64,000 nucleotides of DNA from Pristionchus mayeri (lineage: Eukaryota; Nematoda; Chromadorea; Rhabditida; Neodiplogasteridae): the NCBI GenBank assembly GCA_036245805.1, contig BTRK01000004.1, positions 4,340,001 to 4,404,000 of the forward strand. Reading direction: 5' to 3'. Of this stretch, positions 54,867 through 64,000 are shown piece by piece (position 1 is the stretch's first letter; every line of letters starts with the position of its first letter). The notes beneath the pieces were generated by a model. It saw only the letters and a program-made list of their open reading frames with translations. It did no database searches and was not told where the DNA came from. The position numbers were made by a program, and so were the translations under genes.

Positions 54867-57044
54867 CTACTGTATTCCACTGCTGTTGAGGTTTTTCGTG
54901 AGCACGATATCACAGGCTGCCTTGAAGACGAATTCCACATTCTTCGTGTCAGTGGCGCAAGTGTAGTGCGAGTAGATCTTACGATCCTTGTCCTTCTTCG
55001 ACTTTCGCTGAGAGTACAAACGATTTATTTTTTTTCCAAATACCGCTAGCTTACCTTGAGAAAGTACTCTTTGAGATATTCCGAAGCTTGCTCAGTGTTT
55101 CTCCCAGCTGCAAGGGTAACATGCAGCCATATTCATGGAAAGAACGTACTGTATCCACTGATGTACTTGTTGAGGGGATGAACAGGAAGTTTCTTCGCGA
55201 AAAGATCTTTCTGGAATGTTGAGATGAAAGAGATGAATATCGATTCCGGAAATTACCTTATTCAAGAAGAGAATGAATGCTGACGCTAGCAGAAATGTGC
55301 TCCGAAGCATTTCGCCGAACAGCTGTGCCGAGTCACGGAGACGATTGGGCAATTTCTGAGAAATTGAATGATATTCGATGCGTCTTCAGTCTCACCAATG
55401 GCTTGTCTGCATGAGCCGGAGAGAGAAGATCCTTGTGCAGCACGGGTTTGATCATGACGTCAACCTCATCCAGAGCCTGAAATTAGCAAAACTAGTCAGT
55501 ATTTATTTTCGAATATCTTTACTTCGCGAACACAATTATTGACTATGCGACTTGTATAGTAAAAAGGGGACGAGCCTGATCGTACGCCGCCATCGAAGCA
55601 ACGAAGAGCACAGCAGCGACTCCGTCGAAGCAGTGAATCCACTTCTTCCTGTACGTTCGCTGACCACCAACGTCGATCAGTCTGCGATAGATGGTTCCGT
55701 ATACCCTCACTTCCGTTTGAGATCCTCCAACATCCAAAAAGTGTAATGTAATTGCTGTACCTAATAGTGCTCGTTGCAAATGAGAAGTTAATCTCATTGA
55801 CTGCAGTGGTGGGGATTCGCAAGTGCAGAATATCCTCTGACGTTGGCATGTACTCAGGGGAGAGAAGAGTCGCGAGTTTGGGAAAGTAGCTGAATAACAA
55901 TTATAAGCTATTATTATTCGAATAATATTGTTAAACTTTTATAAGTACATAATTTCGACCTGTAATTATTAATTATCATTTTAGTATCTTTTCAGTTATC
56001 ATTTTCATAATGAAGAATATTGTTTTATCAGCCCCCATCACACTGCAATATCTTCATCCACCACAGGCAGATATCGTTCGGTTGAACTTCATGGGGAAAT
56101 AATCCGCTGTATGATAGCTCGTGATGACTTACTAATGAGCATTATCGGGGAGAGAGGAGTAGTTAGGGAACTGCTCCATGAAGGAAAGAACGCACTGAAA
56201 ACTGACGAGTACTGAGGAACAAAACAAAATCTGACGAAACAGAATACAAAACAACTAACTTTCATTTCTAGAAATGAAAGGAGAATGTCGTTCTCCTTCT
56301 CATCATCGAGTCCCATGTACCAGGAAAGTCCCTCGGCGAATCGATATATCAAATGCTAAAAACATATTCCTTGTTCATTGAGTTAATTTCCAAAGTTTTA
56401 CTTTCTCATTCTCTGCAATAGATGTAATGCACTCTTGAACTCCTATTGCAACTTCGTGAAATATCTGAAAATTCTGTAAATTTGTGTAAATTAAAATTTG
56501 TGTGACCTGGAAGACATTAAATCTGAGGTGCTTATGAAAACTGTGCATTTCCTCATCGCTGAAGCCGCTCATGTGAAGAATTCGAAAAGTATAGCATTCT
56601 AAAAAATTTATCGCTCAAGGTAACCGAACCTCATTTGTTTGAGAATCGTCGATTTTCCAGCATCGGCGCCTCCTACAATGTATCCTCAGATTATATTTTT
56701 GATAAAAACAGCAGCCTACCTAATAGGAGGATCTTCACTCTACTCAAATCATCGTTTTTCTCCTTCAGGAGTGATTTATCGATGATTGTTGAGCGTGCTG
56801 CTTGCTTTTTTATATCGCGAATTGCACTGAGAAATACATTATAGGCGTGATAGAGTGTTGTGACGAAAAAAAGAAAAGAGGCTTACATAGTGACTGACGT
56901 CGCATTTGTTATACTGTTCACGCCATGCACAGCTGAAAAGAGGCAAATACAATGATACACAATCATCTTTGAAAACCTACAATTAGAGTCTTGTCTCTCG
57001 TAAATTCCTGGGGGATTTCGCTGCCTGGACACTGGGACACCCAT
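54867..57044 (-). CDS. Heterotrimeric G-protein alpha subunit, divergent, about 423 aa
   Basis: Sixteen exons: 57044-56981, 56932-56887, 56826-56720, 56672-56630, 56582-56507, 56464-56402, 56355-56260, 56194-56133, 56086-56042, 55889-55761, 55681-55576, 55476-55396, 55355-55257, 55210-55150, 55107-55055 and 55007-54867. MGVPVS at the N-terminus suits myristoylation. The P-loop is [14 protein letters not shown], then [26 protein letters not shown] carries switch [19 protein letters not shown] switch [19 protein letters not shown] the guanine-specificity motif, and [14 protein letters not shown] the TCAT motif. Oddities: the exon 5 acceptor reads CG instead of AG, exon 11 ends at a GC donor, and the helical domain looks shortened around exon 9. 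The N-terminus is longer than usual. It looks like a nematode-specific sensory gpa, but no ortholog is named. A gene with local errors or incipient decay cannot be separated. Confidence 0.82.
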
Positions 57045-59005
57045 GGTGAGACGCAATGAAGGTACTGTAAAGGGCAAGAATATGACAACGGTCACGTCAC
57101 TGAGAAATTCCATGCGACGCGGAGGTATGAGGAGTTATGGACTAGAAGGAAAGCAATGGCCCTTTTGAGAACAACAATATCGCGAATGTTTTAAATATTC
57201 TAAAATGAAAGAGTACGCATCAGCACAAAATGAGTCGTGATGATAATGAGGCAGAGGTGAGAATGATGACAAACATACCGAATGTGAATCGATTAGGGGG
57301 CTGCGGCTTCTAATGGTAATCGAATTAAGATAATAATAATGTTGGATCTTCGAGTTACGCGGCAACGAAACAGGTAAACTGCAGTTTTATTCGTTATATA
57401 CTCTATGAATTCTTACACACATCTCTACTCTCAAATGTGAAAATAAAGATCGCTTGATATGATATGTAAAGAGAAGATGCGTGAGAATTCCATTATTCGA
57501 ATCTTATATCTCAACGCCTCCTTTTCAATGATCTTTTCGTTGTTTGTTCGTACATTTTCTATCTCTCGTTTCTTTTCACTTATTTTACTAATTGTGAATC
57601 ATGAGTGCTTGAATGAAGACCCATGAATAATCACTTCCTCTTGTTTCATCGTTTTTCCTACTCGATTTCCAGCTTTTAGCAGCTTCAGAACGACCATTAT
57701 TATTTCGCTGAGGTCTTCGTGCGTATTCGTCTTGCCACGAATGAATCGGTCGCCAACATCCGGAATCTTAGATCGAAAACTTCCGTTGTTCACCAAGAAA
57801 ATGAACGATGAGATCTCAGAAACCTGAATAGTGCATATTTGCACACGCTCCCATGCGCGTCTCACTGAATGACATACGACTTCCGTCCACCTCTAAGGAA
57901 CTGAACGAGCACCGTACATCCAATTAAACAATTGAGATATTAATCTGAAAACATTATAGTAATCTGACGTATTGTGTGTAGCTGTTCTTGTTGCTACTTA
58001 TTCAAAAAAAGTTGTCAGAAACGTAATCATGGACTCTAGCAACGATTGGACTGTATCCTGTGTAATGTCGCGTCATTTTGATCGCATCTCGATAATCCTC
58101 AACGAACAAAAACATGAATTGAGTATCGAATTCGATCAAATTAGAGTGCAATTGTAAATTAACTATTTTTAAAAATATTATTACAAATAAGAAGCATTTC
58201 TGCGGCTGATAGCCGAGTTATAATGCCCTTTCTAAACACAAATCTCTGCCTAATGAAGGCAATTCGAAAATTGTCTATTCGAATGATACAAAACAAGGCA
58301 ATAATTAGCACTTCGAACGAAGATTCCAATAAACGAAGTGGTTTGTAGTATATTTATCCTCCAGGTCAACCAAATGAAGTGACATTTATTCTAAAAGACA
58401 CTATGCTAATGCACTACATTCCCTTGGTCATGAAAAACATTCAGAGCAAGTGCACTCATTATTACCAAATGGCAATGCGCCTAGGTCGAGATGACGTGAA
58501 ATAGCTTGGGCGGGAAGGGTAAATTGATGTAGTTCTCAGAATTTTATTTTTCCTTATCCATTATAATTATCTGATACTTGAATGGTCAGTTTTGTCTCGG
58601 TACCGATATTCAATTCGATAAAAATAAACTAAAGCTACTCGAGATACATTGATTTATAGATTCTTCCGTGCATCCTTCAACAATCTGAGGCATCTATCTG
58701 TAGCACAAACTTTTCTTCATGCACCCCGTAATTCGAGAACCTGAAATGTTCTCGTATATGCCACCCCGATATTCGGATTATTTCTTGACCAATCAAACAC
58801 TGTTTGCTCATACACGAGATCTAGTAAAACAATCAGTATTTTTTCCTATTGTTCGTTGAATAAACTGGCATCTGCTATTCCCATGAGAGTGGATATTTGC
58901 TGAGAAAATAATCTGATCAAAATAAATCCATTATTTTTTCAAGCCATAGGGGATTTTATATTGAATGAAAACACTATGAGGATGAGTTAGGATGCTCCCG
59001 AAATA
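57045..59005. other. Intergenic, one unplaced open frame
   Basis: A minus-strand frame ending at 57599 could be a last exon after an acceptor at about 57823 (VSEISSFIFLVNNGSF ... FIRGKTNTHEDLSEIIMVVL ... GSSFKHS). It has no recognised domain and no clear upstream exon. The rest is AT-rich and featureless. Confidence 0.3.
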
Positions 59006-59007
59006 TA

Positions 59008-59863
59008 AGGTTGTTGCAAAAGTCTTGCGGTTTTTTGATATTTTGACGGATGAACTTCCGAATATTGATTACTAATGAGGCCTTGTATACTCTTTCATAT
59101 GCGCACCTTATCAGCATTGCCCAATCGGAGAGGCGAGGGCAGGACAAAGTTAAAATTGCGAAAAGTTATCCATCGAAAACGACACATTTCTCAATATTCT
59201 GTTTCTTCTGAAGCATGAATACTCAATTCCTGGTGGTTATATGAAGCTCCCATCTTTACCCTATACATACTTTTTTCATGGATGATGGAAGTTACATCAT
59301 TTCGAGGAATGCATTGAACTGTACATGACTACATTTTGCATTTTTTATGTTGATTTCGCATATTTTTGAAAAATAAGAAATTCAAATTTTCTGAAACGAG
59401 AAAGATGCAGGCGCCAATATTTTTTTTCTGCGTATGAAGCCTCTTGGTGGGTGATTATAGCTCACTCATAGTGGAGCTTATATGCTTGGTCTTCGATGCA
59501 AAAAATCCGAACAAGTTTCATGTAACCAGAATCGACAGCATATTTTCAATAGCATGTAATTCGGTCCAATCTTAATCGAGACACAGTTGAAACATATTTT
59601 CTGAAAGGGTATATGTGATACTTCCCAGACATCAGTATGGACAGGTTTCGTGAATTTTGCCAGCAAATATCCAGTAAAATTCATTTAATGCAAAATTTTG
59701 AGAATCAATTGCAATTGTGTTCACCTTAATTTAAATGTATACATGTAAAGTACAAGAATACCTCTAAACACTGCTGATTTGTTAGTCAGTGTGATTTGTG
59801 ACAAAATAATTATGATAGTTCAAAGTACGGACACAAAAAACCGCAAGACTTTTGCAACAACCT
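59008..59863. mobile_element. Non-autonomous mariner element, TIR AGGTTGTTGCAAAAGTCTTG
   Basis: AGGTTGTTGCAAAAGTCTTGCGGTTTTTT at the left is repeated in inverse at the right (AAAAAACCGCAAGACTTTTGCAACAACCT), flanked by TA on both sides. These ends are typical of mariner-type elements. About 856 bp; no transposase frame survives. Confidence 0.88.
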
Positions 59864-59865
59864 TA

Positions 59866-60390
59866 TATATAGAATTCTGTCGTGACAGAACGGTTCGGAC
59901 GAGGGTCCGGAAAAAAAGTATATGTTTGGGACCCGGGTTCCATCAGAGGCTACATAGGACCCAAAAATGCGTCAATTCATAACGCGGGTCCCATAACAGA
60001 GTACTTCGGCCCTATAAAATATTAGACTCTCTTTTGGAACCAGACTCTCTTTTGGAGCCTAATATGGGATCTAGGTGGCACGTGATGGGATCTGGGTAGT
60101 CTCAGATGGTATGCGGGCCTCAAACAAGCTTTTTTAGGGAGTCTGGTCCGAGGCTTGGTCCCTAGATAGTGAAATTGTACCAACGAGTCCGTTGTAAAAA
60201 TACTTCAATCAGAAGTAAAGTACTACCACTGCCAGTAGGCAGGTGGAACGTCGATTTCTAGCAGAGACAAATATAGAGCTCCCAGAAGACCATCGGATTA
60301 ATGAATGCTACTGAAAGCGCCAATGTTCTACTCACTTATATACTTAGTTCATCCAACCAGAAGTAGGCTAATGTAATATTGTAAACTATT
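59866..60390. other. Intergenic, nothing recognised
   Basis: Contains several short imperfect repeats of GGGACCC / AGACTCTCTTTTGGA type near 59930-60060. No gene. Confidence 0.4.
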
Positions 60391-61311
60391 GGGGTGTTTC
60401 AAAAGTTCGTGGAATTTTTATTCGGTGGAACATACAAGTCGACGAATTAATTGTTCATCCTAAACATCAACACTGTTGAATAGAGCAACCATTACACAAT
60501 CCAACAAACCATGGAATTTGCATCAGCTGCTCCCTCCTGTTTTTAAGAAACGATTATGGGAAGGGTACTGAAGTGACCCAACGATACGTTTTCGTCAACA
60601 TTTGTTCCTTTATATGTAGCTTCTTCGTTATTATATCATCTCAGTTTCTTCGCTGTTTTATAGCTTATGAATAGCTTAGTATAAATACTAAATCTGGAAG
60701 GAATCGGCCCACTAGTCTTTCTGCAAAAATAAATACACTAGATTTTTTCTGAAATTTTAAGGTCACTTTTTCGATGCCAAGCCATGATCAAACAAACAAA
60801 TGATATTATATTACCCTCGAAGCTCGCCAAATTTTCCTGTATAAAGTAATACAAAGCACTACTAATTATCTCCAATTAGCGCATATTCATATCTGGGTTA
60901 GATATGATCACGCAAAGAAAGAACTACTTTTGTCCCGTTTGAGTATGATCGGTAATGAATACTAGCACTCATAAAATACAAATCAATGGCACTAGTGAAG
61001 CACATTGTTAGAATTGTGGTATCATTTATTGTCGAACCAGATTGTTGGAAGAAAAAAAAAACCTTCGCTAACCTTCGCTTTCCATTGCAGGAAAAATATT
61101 TTATACGAAAACGTGTTAGTGGCCCACTACAGTATGTATAACATAAACTTTTGTTATAATTCGGGGAAAGCAGCTGATGCAAATTCCTTGTGCTGTTTGA
61201 CTGGCTAATGGTTGCTCTATTTAATAGTATTGACTTTTGAGATACAAGATAAATTTGGCGAATTGTATGTCCCTCCGAAAAAAAATTCCACGAACTTTTG
61301 AAACACCCCAA
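60391..61311. mobile_element. Non-autonomous mariner element, TIR TTGGGGTGTTTCAAAAGTTC
   Basis: TTGGGGTGTTTCAAAAGTTCGTGGAATTTTT at the left and its inverse at the right (AAAAATTCCACGAACTTTTGAAACACCCCAA), with TA next to both ends. The inverted similarity extends further in, for example GAATTTGCATCAGCTGCT on the left against AGCAGCTGATGCAAATTC on the right. About 921 bp; no transposase frame survives. Confidence 0.88.
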
Positions 61312-61664
61312 TATGAATGATTGGATGAAGCAGAGAACATTTCGAATACGAATATGAATGGGTTTGACTTGAAATAACATTGGAATCACAAGTGGTACAA
61401 ATTAATAATTGAGTATGGATCAGGAAAAGACTTGTAAGACGTGTATTCCAATTGAAATTTTGAGCATTGCGACCTACTTTGAAGACCGCTTTTGTAAAGT
61501 TTTTGCAAAGGCTTTCATTCGTTTATTTTATTTTATTTATTTTATCGTTTATTTTATGATCTTTTATTCTGTCAACCATCGTTGTCGACGACCCTTGAAC
61601 TGCTGTTGCTGCTGTTGAATATCCCTCGCAAGGCGCTCGGATTGAAGTCCAAGATCGTAGTTAC
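61312..61664. other. Intergenic, AT-rich
   Basis: Contains TTTAT-type simple sequence at about 61525-61560 and a short CTG-type run at about 61602-61617. No gene. Confidence 0.45.
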
Positions 61665-61777
61665 TAGTGTCGTTATTGTGAGTGCTCTTCGCTCGGCGAG
61701 CGATGGGAAATGACCGAGCGCTCGAGCGATTTCCCATCGCTCGCCGAGCGAAGAGCGCTCGCAATAACAACACTAGT
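61665..61777. repeat. 113-bp near-perfect palindrome
   Basis: ACTAGTGTCGTTATTGTGAG ... CTCGGCGAGCGATGGGAAAT faces ATTTCCCATCGCTCGCCGAG ... CAATAACAACACTAGT. The spacer is about 15 bp (GACCGAGCGCTCGAGCG, itself self-complementary). It lies at the 3' end of the neighbouring GPCR gene. Confidence 0.85.
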
Positions 61778-61779
61778 AG

Positions 61780-63803
61780 TTACATTAGTGATAGTACCTG
61801 AGGAATGCTTTGAAAATACAATTCTGGAATAATAATCAAGGGCGAATTAGTTTTAAACACATGTGTGGTTACGGTAGAAGAAATTCGATATAAGTGTGGA
61901 CGTACTCTTCTAAATGACCTGTTTGCCGTGATTATGATGATGAACTGAGCGGATGAATTGAGCATATACGAGAACTGAAAAGGAGATACTCGGAATGCCT
62001 TCAGGCGTTGTTCTCACCATCACTGTTATTCTACTCGCCACCAGCAGAAATTCAGGAAGAAACGCGATTTGGAAGTGAAACACGATCGCATTCAGTAATA
62101 GTGGGTAGATGTAGAATATGGCTGCGCATAATGTCTGAAATATGAATACAATGACTAAACATTTAAACGTTCTCAACAAATCTAAGCTCACCTGCTTTAC
62201 CAAAACAGCGCTGATGGTTCGCTTCATCCGCATTGTGTTCGAAGACGTCACCGTCTATATTTTTAATGATTTAATTGTCCATTAATCTTCTTTCGGAGAA
62301 TTGGTACCTTCCTCCTCAGGAATCGAACAGTTGTCGCAACGAGAAAAAATCGAATTGGAGCGCTTACAGCGATTGAGAAAATCACAACATATGATTCTGA
62401 ATTAGAGCTGAATATTTCCAGATACCGTTCTAAAGTTAGTTCACCGACCATATTTGTAAAGACCGCAATTGCCTATATCTCCGTAGACCATAACAGAGGT
62501 GGCGAATTCACTTATCCAACGCAACTCTTCTCTCTGCAGTTTTTGAATCATTTGTATCAATACTCATTTATATTCGGCTGTTGTTTCGCCTGTTCAGGGG
62601 CAATAATTCGATGTCATCACTACTGGATATGAAGTCCTACATTGAGTATATGTTCCTTGTCGGGTGGATCGGAACCAGCGTAATGGGTGGCGACGATATT
62701 GAGCGAGAGGCTAACGTACAACCCACAAACTATGAATGCAAGAGTCCTGAAAGTACCAATTTCCCTCGTAACTTCACATCGGAACACTTTCCAAACTCTG
62801 GAGAAGTCCATGAGAAATGCAAAAACAGTGCAAGTAAATCCTCTTCCACACTCTCTATTTCCACTTAAAATGCGTATTTGAGACTTTGGAGGCGAGGTTC
62901 AATTACAGAGCACGTGCCCGAATGGCGCAGAGATCATCAAAACAGAGCGGCGTGGAGAGTGTTTGCGCAGCCTCTCATTGTCTTGGCTCACTTTCGCGAG
63001 AGGAGGAGATGGCTGTTGGGGGGCATGATCTGCTGGTGCATCATCAGCAGCATGAAGAGGAGGATACAGATTGACTGCACCATGAACGCCGTCTCGATCG
63101 TCTGCAGGGACACCGCATAAAAAACCAGTCTATGCCCTCGCAATGGCACTATGTCGGATGAGAGCTATGACGTCATGCCGCCTTTGATATATCAAAGGCG
63201 GCATGACGTCACAGTTCTCATCCGACCTTGTGCCCTCACAATCCCATGCTCGATCGGTCTTCTTACCTTTACTGTGCGAAAGATAAAACATGAAATCATC
63301 TTGAACGAGCTCACCATTGCATTGTATCCTCCGATGGCCGTGCACACTGGTCCGGCGCAGAAGTTGATAGGGTAGGGAAGGAGGGTGTATCCGCGGAAAA
63401 GGAAGCATGTCCAGATGTCGTGCGCGAGCATCTGCGCCTGACCAAGTTCGTCATTATCAGTGTAAATGCAGGAGTGAATTAGCGTGGTAAGCGTCTCTCT
63501 GTATAAGAATAGCTAATAACTGTACTTGGTTTAGTAGATATCCAACTCGGACGGCGCGTGCCCATGACTTGGCGTGAAAGAGGAGCAGGTAGAATACACA
63601 GGCATGTATAACCAATGCGAGCGCTCCATACACTGATTGAAACCTGACATACTCAATATTTATTTGATTCTAAAATGGTGGGTAATGAAAATCGGAAATC
63701 CTCCGTGAACAGTTGGAAAAGTGAGTGAAAATGCATGCCTTTGATAAATGGGTAGGACGTAGTCCCTATCAATATTGAGCCCGTAGCGGAGCGACGTCGG
63801 CAT
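61780..63803 (-). CDS. Serpentine chemoreceptor GPCR, srh/sri-like, about 382 aa
   Basis: Exons in consistent phase: 63651-63526, 63437-63315, 63101-62992, 62797-62641, 62472-62308, 62254-62192, 62134-62018 and 61974-61780. A likely first exon is 63803-63711, and its end is the least certain. Motifs are VYGALALVIHACVFYLLLF (TM1), AHDIWTCFLFRGYTLLPYP with INFCAGP (TM2 region), ETAFMVQSICILLFMLLMMH with QQIMPPNSHLLLSRK, FIVCGLYVSLSLNIV (TM4), a TM5 segment IFSIAVSAPIRFFLVATTV, RMKRTISAVLVKQ, FYIYPLLLNAIVF, and the last helix FIIIITANRSFRRV. The pattern LLPYPINFCAG with HQQIMPP suits the Str-superfamily classes srh/sri; the class is inferred. A palindromic MITE (63145-63234) lies in one intron. 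Confidence 0.8.
63145..63234. mobile_element. Palindromic MITE with GGCACTATGTCGGATGA ends, copy 2
   Basis: A 90-bp palindrome (GGCACTATGTCGGATGAGAG ... CTTTGATATATCAAAGGCGG ... CTCATCCGACCTTGTGCC) flanked by CTCGCAAT (63137-63144) and CTCACAAT (63235-63242). The ends match the 15220 element; the interior is different. Confidence 0.8.
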
Positions 63804-64000
63804 CAGAGAAAGTTCGCTAGTTTGAATATTGTTAAAATGAAGGCATTATTTCGGTGCAATTAAAATGAACTCGCCACGCGGTCGTAGTCTCAACAATTGA
63901 TTAATTTTCTTCAGTAAATACGCATGCATCAATATAATCTAAGGAGGGTACCTCACTTCATAACAACTCGCAATATGTGATGTACAAGAATAACTTGGAG
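63804..64000. other. Upstream flank of the last GPCR gene
   Basis: No further gene signal before the window ends. Confidence 0.4.

Noticed and set aside
1..64000. tRNA, rRNA and other structured RNA genes
   Set aside because: I saw no clear cloverleaf, B-box plus terminator, or rRNA core; a dedicated covariance search would be needed to exclude small RNAs.

Overview
The window is from a nematode, most likely a rhabditid/diplogastrid of the Pristionchus type. The signs are cuticle collagens with N-terminal membrane anchors, srt-type and srh/sri-like chemoreceptors, a nematode lipase, an UNC-93-like relic, AT-rich introns of about 50-400 nt with TTTCAG acceptors, and many small inverted-repeat elements. 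The species is an inference. No prokaryotic, organellar or viral gene organisation is visible. Exon structures were read by eye from splice sites and phase.

Region 1 (about 0.5-23.1 kb, with one outlier at 37.9-38.5 kb) is an epidermal/cuticle locus. I count 13 convincing genes and one doubtful gene for secreted glycine/aromatic-rich peptides of about 59-93 residues. Each has a signal-peptide exon followed by short GGW/GGY exons. They resemble in style the NLP/caenacin antimicrobial peptides of C. elegans. Two almost identical cuticle collagen genes lie among them. All 29 introns of the 13 good genes are in phase 1, and 23 of the 29 split a Trp codon (T|GG).

Region 2 (23.5-28.2 kb) is repeat-rich: a 500-N gap, two arrays of a 120-bp satellite, a 5'-truncated RTE-like LINE with a target duplication, a tandem ~594-bp duplication and a damaged mariner transposase.

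Region 3 (29.5-33.1 kb, minus strand) holds a large gene with almost no methionine codons. It encodes a secreted polyprotein of 11-12 near-identical units of about 90-112 residues, rich in Ala, Glu, Pro, Val and Thr and separated by RLKR furin-type sites. One G deletion breaks the assembled frame.

Region 4 (34.4-46.0 kb) holds a decayed UNC-93-like gene, a possible small secreted peptide, the outlying Gly-rich peptide gene, an 11-exon class-2-type secreted lipase, a frame-broken PGAP2/FRAG1-like gene and an intact four-TM protein gene.

Region 5 (46-64 kb) holds a BEL/Pao retrotransposon fragment, two tandem srt-type GPCR genes, a divergent G-protein alpha subunit gene, two mariner-type non-autonomous elements and a third GPCR gene. 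Together these form a chemosensory neighbourhood. Short hairpin elements (CTCTCTCGCCGG core; GGCACTAGGTCGGATGA ends; TTAA-flanked) recur from end to end, often inside introns.
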